This document shows, in pieces, positions 56,486 through 64,000 of a DNA stretch of 64,000 bases (position 1 is the stretch's first letter; each line of letters starts with the position of its first letter). Origin of the DNA: Torreya grandis (lineage: Eukaryota > Streptophyta > Pinopsida > Cupressales > Taxaceae); assembly GCA_037957365.1 (NCBI GenBank), contig JARHVA010002372.1, positions 2,119,001 through 2,183,000 of the forward strand, in the 5' to 3' direction. The notes beneath the pieces were generated by a model. That model searched no databases and was not told where the DNA came from. It saw only the letters and a program-made list of their open reading frames with translations. Position numbers and translations under genes: made by a program.

Positions 56486-59400
56486 TGTTAAAAATTTTCA
56501 TTGAAGTCATAAGTTTGTTTCTATAATTGATGTCAAGGTATGTCTATATTTGTGTTCATAAGTTTGAGGTCATTAATGTCAAAGGAAGTGTGAGATCTTT
56601 TGTGTTTAAAAAGGCTAGTTCAATCATGGGTAGTGACCTATATGGTCTAATGAGACCTAGTAAAAAAAATATGATGGGAGATGTTTTGGATACTATCTCA
56701 GATATCTAGAGGTAAGTATTAAGCTATATTAGGTATTTTTTAGATCTCAAATTGGTATGGTACCTAATAAGTTTGTTTGATGGCCTAATTCTTAAAGCAT
56801 TGAAATGACCTATAAAAGCATGGTGATTGATTATGGATTGAATGTGTATAAGCTTGAAGGTGTGAAATTGAATGTTATATAATGTTAAAAAGTGAAAAAA
56901 AAAATTAAAATGATCAAGTGGTAAATAAGCCTTCAGATGAGTTCAAAGTTAAAGTTTGAATCTTAGCTCTTGTATGAAGAGACCTAGTGAGAAGACATAG
57001 GCTTGGTGCCTTAGTGAGATGAGATATATGATACTTTTGTGAATAATTTTGGTAGTGTGAGATAATTTTATTATGTTTTATGACATTGTTATGAATTTTT
57101 GAGAACAATACATGAAGTTTCAGATTGTGTTCATATTCTAGATAGAACTGGAAGTTTAAGGCATGGTGTGCAAAGAGATGTAGTGCGGCCTAATGAGGGG
57201 TCAAGTTAATTTTACATGGTGTAAGAGCTATTTAGATAATTTAAAGAGGTGTGAGGGATTTTTTTAATAATTTTTACAAGGTTTTAATTCATCTTTTATA
57301 AGATAAATTAATAAAATTGGTTGTAAGGTTGACTATGTGCATAGAATGGGGTATTACAGACCTGAGAAGTTTCTCATGCTTGTTATCATGTAAAACATTT
57401 GGATGAGATAATTATAAATAAATTTAAGTTGTTTAATCTACCTATATTTAATTTTATAGCATTTTTTTTGGTGTTGAGGGGAAATCCTCTATGAATGATT
57501 ACTAAGAAGGTAAGGTAGTCAAAATCTACCTAAAAAAAAACCTAACAAAGTTATGATGATGAATATTTGTTTTTTGAGTGAATATTTTGTTTTTGAGTGA
57601 ATTTAATGGTTTTTAATGGTAATATGTTGTTTTTATATTTTAAATGACTCTCCCAGGTATCCCTCGGTGGTAGTGGTATGATAGGACAATGAGTGAAACC
57701 TACAAAAGAATTGCTTATTTTTGAAGAATTTAATGTTACAAGAAAGGTTGAAGTTAAATAATTTTTATTGATGTACATGGTGTTTTTTGGTTGATTTATA
57801 TCATCTATAATGATAATTTTTTTCACCCAAATTGACCTATTTCTAAACTGGCTAAGAGTGAGAATAGTGAGAAAAATCAGTCAAAGTGAGAATGTGTTTA
57901 AGGACAAGTTTTAGGTGAACAGGAATGGATACAATTGTTTTGGGTATTTATTAAATAAATATAAATATTGATACCTTGGTTTAAAAGGTTTTAATATACT
58001 CACATACAAGCAATAAATATCTCTCAAGATGACCTATTTGTGTGAGTGAAGACAATGAAAGAGTGAGGTTTAAAATCTGATCAGTTGGGTCTATATTTGT
58101 CATCTTACCTATACATATTTGTCTTTGGATATGTTATTAAAATGTATAATGATAATATTAAAACATTATATGTTTAATTAAGTTATTATGTAGGTGTTGT
58201 AATACATGTTTACCATGACTGTGTCTTGAGATAGTTTGGTTGTTCTAGATTTGATAAGTGAAGTGAAATGTGTAAGACAATATGATAAAGAGGAAATGTA
58301 TCCAATGAAATTATTTATTTTATTTGGTATGTATATTATTTTTTAATTATTTATATAATATGGAGAGATATATTTAATGTGTTGAGACATAAAAACCAAA
58401 ATGACTTATCTCATTGTGTGAGCATTGTAGAAGAGAGAGCTAACAAATTATTCTAAAAGGCCAATAGATGATACCAGATCATATTATATATCCATTAAAG
58501 GTTTAAATATAGGTCATATATTATTTTTTAACATAAATAATATGTCACAGAAGTATCCTTTCAATTTATAATGACAAATTTCTTCATGATTGTGTTTCTA
58601 GAGCACTCGGGTAGCTTGAGTAGTCATCTTACAGGGATGAGTTAGAGGTTGTTTGGATAGTATTGAAGACTCAAAATAACTCTAAGATGTTTTTTAGGTC
58701 TCAAATGTTCAATATAATTATTTTAGATTCATGGTTTTTCCCTTTTAAGTGTTAAAAGTTAAAAGCATTTGACTGTGTTTTTAGACATGTATGTAGTTCT
58801 GAGTAGTCATGTTGTAGGAGTGTTCTTGAGGCCTTTTGGACTGAGTGATGAAGGTAAAAACACTTGGTTATGAAAAAAAATTCATGAAGGATCAATTCAT
58901 ATGATGTTTTTTGGGTTATGTGTCAAATTTTAATTACTGAGTCATATTTATTTGATAGACTTTTTGGTAGTAAGAAGCCTAAAGGATGAGTAGGCCTAAT
59001 TGGTGGGTCCAAGTAGTGAAATGTAGTTGGGGACCCAAGGTGAATTTATCAGGGGTCTATTGGAGGAATTTATGAAGTTTTTAATCTATTTTTTAAGATA
59101 ATAAGTATTTTTAAAAATCATATTGGTAATTTGTGGATAAGACAAACTGAATTGCATTAGTTCTTAATTAGGCCTTTTGGTATTTATGGACTATGAACAA
59201 CATATGTAATGCTTGTTTCACCTTTAAAAATTTATTTATGATATATTACAAATCTATTTCATGTATGTAAAGGTTTATTTTCAACCAAGATGGGTGAGAG
59301 CAAGGGTCAAGTACTTAAGAAGGCTTAATAGGCCTAAATTGACCAGTTGAAATATTGAGCATATGTGCGAATGAGATAGGTGTTTGGAAACAAGGTGAAG

Positions 59401-59988
59401 GTATTGATGACCATAAAATAGGTCTTGTGAATATATAATTAATATTTAATTTTTATTTTATATGTGTTTAACAAGGTCATTTGACCTAATACTACAAAGG
59501 AAAGGGCTAGTTGAGTGAAAAGGCCTAGGAGGCTGTTTGAGTGAGATTGAAGGGTAAAGAGTGAAAAAGAAGGTTGTTATATATATTTGAGTTATAAAAA
59601 AGTGTTCTAAGGTGATAAAATTTAATATGTGACTTATTTTGTGCTAATTTACTAATGGTTTTGGAGCCTCATTGCAAGATAGATATTATAGAATACTAGT
59701 TGAGTGGGTGCTTAACTAGGTAGGGGTTAAAGCTCCTCATGAAGTTGGTATTTCAATAAATTTTGGATGTTGACATTATAGGACTATATTCCATGTTAAT
59801 ATTTTAGTGGTTTTTATTATCCAATAGTTTTTCCCACATATATTTTTGTTCTCTTGTGATATGTTTGTGTAGTTGTTTATTTATGTATTGATCATTTATG
59901 TGAATGAATGCTTCATGGAACGATGAATGGAATTGAATAGATATTGTTAAGAAATTTATTCCCCCACTCTCAATATCTACTTGAAACA
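56486..59988 (+). repeat. Element G 3' LTR
   Basis: 3.50-kb partner of 50993-54523. The inner boundary is fixed by the purine tract and the outer by the TGTAT duplication. Moderate divergence along its length. Confidence 0.9.
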
Positions 59989-59993
59989 TGTAT

Positions 59994-60970
59994 GGAATCC
60001 AAGTCATTTTTCATAGGCTTATAGGGTATGGTTTGAGTGTTTTTAACTATTGCTAGTATCACTTAGTGTTTCAACTAGGGAACCATTTCATTGTTCACTA
60101 GGCTAAGAAAACCCACGTGTTGATTTAAATCAACATGTATCAAAGTAAGCTGGTTGGTTACTATTAATGGTTAGGATAGAGGTATATTTTGGTTTGTACT
60201 AAGAATCAGGTTAAAAGATGGAATTTTGGGTAATGAAATAGGCATGAGATGCATCATTTGACCTACTAGTTTGAGTTTCTTATAGAACTTGATAGATTCA
60301 TCATATACCAAAGGTAAGGTTATTAGAATAGGGTCTTATCTCAATAACATCACAATCCATGAGCCCAATTCATTTTATAATCTCTAAAATTAGCTAAGCA
60401 TTACATTTCTATAGATTGGTGACTCTGTTAGACATATTTTGGAAGCATGTGTTAAAATTCCTAACAAGCTAATTGGGATCTCATTTAATACATGAAATTT
60501 GTTTTTATATAATACTTGGGTCTAGATCTTGCCCAAGTTGGGCCAAGAAAGTGCTACTAAACTAGTTATAGATAGTAATAGAGTCCTTAGGGAGGTTTAA
60601 AAACAAATCATATGATGCATTCCTAAACATCAAAGGGAAAAGTCTACAAGTTGTGTCTTCATGTTCAATGTTGAGAAGTCTTAGAGCCATTTTATATTAT
60701 TTTATGTGCTCATTTGTATTCCTTCCTATACTAAGAGTGAATTTTGGTAAGTATCTCTCTATTTTCGTAGATAAATCATGGATAACCCTAGTTATGTTTA
60801 TGGTTGACCCATCAAGTTAATTCATAGGTAATTCCATGGGTATACGTTGATTTTAGGTAGTCTAAGAGGTTGAACCCATATAGCTAACTACAGGATTTGG
60901 TCTATCTCTAGAAGTTTGAAATTTTCTATGGATCTATAATGGGGAGATAATAAACCTCCCATGGATGTAT
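59994..60970 (-). pseudogene. Element F gag (Ty3/gypsy Retrotrans_gag type)
   Basis: The minus strand shows NEHIK-stop-YKMALRLLNIEH then EDTTCRLFPLMFRNASYDLF, LNLPKDSITIYN and FSSTFLAQLGQDLDP at about 60730-60525. This is the gag capsid core (usually xFxxxLxLxxIxxEDVxxxxFPxTLxGxAxxWYxxLPPGSIxSWxxFxxxFLxxF). Past 60500 the frame is poor. The C-terminus should continue on the far side of G at 50992. Gag forms the particle that packages element RNA. Several stops and frame changes are present, and the key WY is changed to YD. Confidence 0.72.
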
Positions 60971-62249
60971 TAGGACCAAATAATTCACACACTAGGATCC
61001 ATCTTGGTTTACCATGAAAAATTTAGTTCCAACAACTCTTCGTAGGAAAACTACTGTGTGTAAATTTTTAACCAGATGGGAAGGAATTAGATCCTACAAA
61101 ATTAGATTTTAATGAATCTCAAATTACATAATAATTATTAACTAATTACTAACAAATTTAAATAACTTACAATTATTTTGGTGCTTAATCAAAGATTAAA
61201 CTATAATTTAAATGCCCTCATTATAGCACTAGCTATTGTTGGCCCTAAAATCTTGCATCCAAATGCACTCATGAAGTTGAGTGTTCTAGAGAGAAAATCC
61301 AAGAAAAATGCATGGGATAAAGATATCCCCTCATTAATTTTAGTATTGATGTTGATTAAATGTAAGGACTAAATAACTTAACCTATTCTATTGAGAGAAC
61401 ATAGACTGCTACCACTGAAGGCTCAAAGTCTATCTAATAAAAAACTAGAATTCTTATTAACTAACTGGACTTGATTATTGACTACTTTTGAGTTAATATT
61501 TATAATTTATAAAATATGGGAGGATTTTTTGATTCCAAAATAAACTTTAAAAAGGATATCAAGGTAGGAAAGAAACAATATTTCTAATCAAGAGAATGCT
61601 AATGTGTAAGAACTGAAGCATGCCAAGTCACATTTATACCACTATGTGCATAGTTAATTAATTGCATAAATGTTTATCCACTTAGTTTGAAAGATTTTAA
61701 AGGACACCAATATTAAAATACTTTATTTAGGTCCTTCATATAATGTAAACACTCAAAATATTTGCATTAATGACAAGCAATGCTTTTTAAACACTTGATA
61801 AGTAAAACCACATAAAGATAAATTATTCACAACAAATCTAAGAATATATAAGGAATTAGAATAGAAAATTCAAAATTAAATTCCATATTAATCTCTATAA
61901 AATAAGAAAATAATCAATCCTATTGTATAAGCCTCAAATATAAACTAGAAACAATGTAACACATTCCATGAGTAGAAGACTAGGTTAAAATAAATAAAAA
62001 TATTATATTATAGTTTTAACAAAGTTTATTTACATAAAGTGTCAATTGTTCAAAGATAAATTAGTTTAAAATATATAGAAAGGATGGGGCTCACCCTTAA
62101 ATAACATGAGGTTACCATCCTTGGACATGATAGCCTCTAAAATTTGTTATAAATGTAAATATTCAAAATAAATAGAAGATTCCCACTTATCCCCAAAATA
62201 TGTGTAGGGTCCCACACAGTTGATACACTAATGAGTTAGAGAATAATCT
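60971..62249. other. Element F linker, nothing recognised
   Basis: AT-rich sequence between the gag and the upstream decayed ORF. A 64-codon plus-strand frame at 61178-61372 has no family motif and no reason to be real. Confidence 0.45.
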
Positions 62250-63427
62250 CATCCAATTTTCTTAGGATGTGCCTCCATGGAAGCCAATGTGGCTACCACC
62301 AAATAAAATTCCTTGTCCATCTTAGCTAAGTTCATGAGAGGATCCTAGAAGATAACATATGATTAAGCTAGTATTCTTTGATGTACTTATAGTGGGGACT
62401 CAAGGGAAACATTCACCTCTAAAACCTATTTGATGCTCATCATAAATTGGGTCAAGAGCTCTAGAATCACCTTGGCTCTAACCTTATTCACCTTTTCCAC
62501 CCTCTTGCTCATGACCTAGTATAAATTACCTAAGTGGACCTTGAATTCTCCTCTATATAGTAGGTTGACATTCGAATAGAACAAATTTTTTATGTTGACC
62601 ACCTTAAAATAAGTATGCATCTATTCACTACCTTCTTGAAAAGGTTCCATGACTATCTGTGCCACTACCAAGTACTCCTAAATTGAATATCTAATTCTTT
62701 TAGCATAAGTTTGATATAGATTTAGTTTAAATAAAGGCATGAGTTTTATATATGGGAACATATCATTGTTAATAACCACAAGTTTTTTACACTTATTATC
62801 CATGTAAGTGATTCTCTCCAAATATATCTATAGTCATTGGAGCTTATTTCTACTTATAGTTGATGTTTTGACTACTTACCCTAGATATGTGAATAGTTGC
62901 ATGAGGGCCTATTTGACTTGACCAATATTTTCATAGGGAATATGATCTTTACCATTAATTTAACACATATACCTTATAATTTATGCCATTCATATTTTTC
63001 TTAGACATGTCACGAGTGGATTGGATCATAGATATTGGATCCTCAGCCACCTCCTCCTTAATAGATTTCCTCACTTTGATGAGAGAGAAAAGGTCATTCT
63101 TGGTCTATCAAACCATTGAGTATACATATCGAGTGAATTTAGCATGATTATTATCCTTATGCTCCCTAAGTCCCTAAAAAATCCCCACTAGATTTATAGA
63201 TCACCTTGTAAAATCATCTTAGGTCCTTATGATCGTATGGCAATCCCCAAGGTAGAAGGAGGTGAAAGTGGGGTGGTAGATATAGAGGTGGAAGGTGTAA
63301 TCATGGGAGAAAGAGGAATTGATGAATAATAGGGAAGGAATGAAAATATAAATTGAGGAGGAAGAGGCATGGGGGAGAAAGGGGAAGGATAAATAGGGAA
63401 TCCCATGGGAACATTTAGGTGTGCCAC
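62250..63427 (-). pseudogene. Unrecognised decayed ORF upstream of element F gag
   Basis: One minus-strand frame can be followed from about 62955 to 62260, some 230 codons with 11 stops, of which ten are TAG or TAA. It reads like real protein, for example MFPYIKLMPLFKLNLYQTYA, SNVNLLYRGEFKVHLGNLY and AKMDKEFYLVVATLASMEAH. Another frame covers 63105-62957 (NDLFSLIKVRKSIKEEVAED). A Pro/Ser-rich segment (PIYPSPFSPMPLPPQ) at 63427-63227 seems to be its N-terminal side. I know no family for it. It could be an extra ORF of the gypsy element, a gag N-terminal extension, or a captured host gene fragment. No signal peptide or membrane segment is evident. Confidence 0.6.
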
Positions 63428-64000
63428 TGGATTTTGGTCAAATTGACATATGGGCTCATAGACAATAAGGAGAGGAGTATTAAAAATGAAAGATAAAATT
63501 ATTTATTTAAATCCAAGCTTTGGGAACATAGGAAAATGGAAAAAGGACTCCTAAGAGGGATAAAATTATCAATAGGGGGATGAGTAGTAGGAGTTACCTT
63601 GTGTTTATTCTTGGGCTTCTTGCCTAGATCAACTTGTGACATAGTAGTAGAAGGAGAAATGGTGGAAGGGGTATATTAAGTATTATATAGAGTAATTTTA
63701 TGTTCTACTGAGGTGTATAGATATGATGGAGTTATACACATGAGTTAACTTATTATTAGGGTAACAAATATTTGAGCTGGTGTAGGTCTAGTAGTAGCCA
63801 CCTATTATGCACTAAACAATGGGGGTACCAAGGGTAGGAAACTATATCTTGTGAAGATAAGATGTGATTTATAAGGATCCATGATAATGGAATGGGATGA
63901 GTGTTTGTAAATTTGGATTTGGGGATATTGTAAATGGCTGAGTCTAGAGGTACTTGAGGGAATTATGGGGGGTTAGAATGGGAAACAAGGAAGGCACCAT
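63428..64000 (-). pseudogene. Possible N-terminal continuation of the decayed ORF
   Basis: The minus strand from the window edge continues Pro/Ser-rich wording in broken frames (for example IPKSKFTNTHPIPLSWI near 63925-63875). It is weak evidence that the decayed ORF starts beyond 64000. Nothing else is recognised. Confidence 0.3.

Larger units (their letters stand above)
50993..59988 (+). mobile_element. Element G: non-autonomous copia-like element with 3.5-kb LTRs
   Basis: LTRs at 50993-54523 and 56486-59988 flank an interior of only 1.96 kb. Both start TGTTAAAA and end ACAATA or AAACA. The PBS ATTGGTATCA directly follows the first LTR, and AAAGGGGGATAT precedes the second, giving plus orientation. 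The interior has no recognisable protease, integrase or RT. G sits within gypsy element F with a 4-of-5 TSD. Confidence 0.87.
48513..64000 (-). mobile_element. Element F: Ty3/gypsy retrotransposon, split and truncated
   Basis: Reading the minus strand from the window edge there are an unnamed decayed ORF (to 62250), a gypsy gag (60960-60480), then element G (59988-50993), then protease, RNase H and RT (50200-48513). The two sides of G fit together as gag before protease, so G inserted into F. F is cut inside RT at the junction with D, and its upstream LTR lies beyond the window or is lost. RNase H precedes RT here. Confidence 0.75.

Noticed and set aside
61178..61372. 64-codon plus-strand frame between F gag and the unknown ORF
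   Set aside because: No motif, opposite strand to the surrounding element, chance length.

Overview
The window looks like intergenic heterochromatin of a large, very AT-rich plant genome. I see no intact cellular gene, no tRNA or rRNA, and no bacterial feature. Nearly everything I can name is a decayed LTR retrotransposon. The plant call rests on Ty1/copia gag-pol remnants of the plant type, primer-binding sites (PBS) complementary to initiator tRNA-Met, and Ty3/gypsy remnants with plant-type order and motifs. Long LTRs, extreme AT-richness and C-to-T decay would fit a gymnosperm such as a Gnetales species (Welwitschia is reported to be unusually AT-rich). That is inference, not identification.

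Layout. (1) 151-273, a long pure (CT)n tract. (2) Element A, 722-10220, minus strand: a complete LTR element with a perfect 5-bp target-site duplication (TSD, AGTTT), 1.2-kb LTRs and a gypsy-like PBS. It has no recognisable gag-pol and several tandem-repeat blocks, and it carries a GC-rich 901-bp retroposon (5925-6825) with its own 18-bp TSD. (3) 10226-17798, unassigned, including two degenerate repeat fields (12545-12830 and 13040-14290). (4) Element B, 17799-25040, plus strand: a non-autonomous copia-like element with 2.7-kb LTRs and a 1.8-kb interior that starts with a tandem array of PBS-like units. (5) 25041-28345, unassigned. (6) Element C, 28346-31073, plus strand: a 5' LTR, PBS and leader of the same family as A, cut off by D.

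(7) Element D, 31074 to about 48512, plus strand copia. Its 5' LTR is split into 31074-32320 and 42684-43986 by element E (32321-42683, minus strand copia, near-match TSD). D keeps gag, protease, integrase and RT remnants, then breaks off inside RT. (8) Element F, about 48513 to the window end, minus strand Ty3/gypsy with an unnamed decayed ORF, gag, protease, RNase H and RT. It is split by element G (50993-59988, plus strand, non-autonomous copia-like, 3.5-kb LTRs, near-match TSD).

How the parts relate: E and D provide gag-pol-type remnants, while B and G have LTRs larger than their interiors and would have needed proteins in trans. All coding parts carry many stops and frameshifts. The stops are mostly TAG or TAA and the cysteine losses mostly G-to-A, as expected from deamination of methylated cytosine. 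Nothing here looks able to make a functional protein now.
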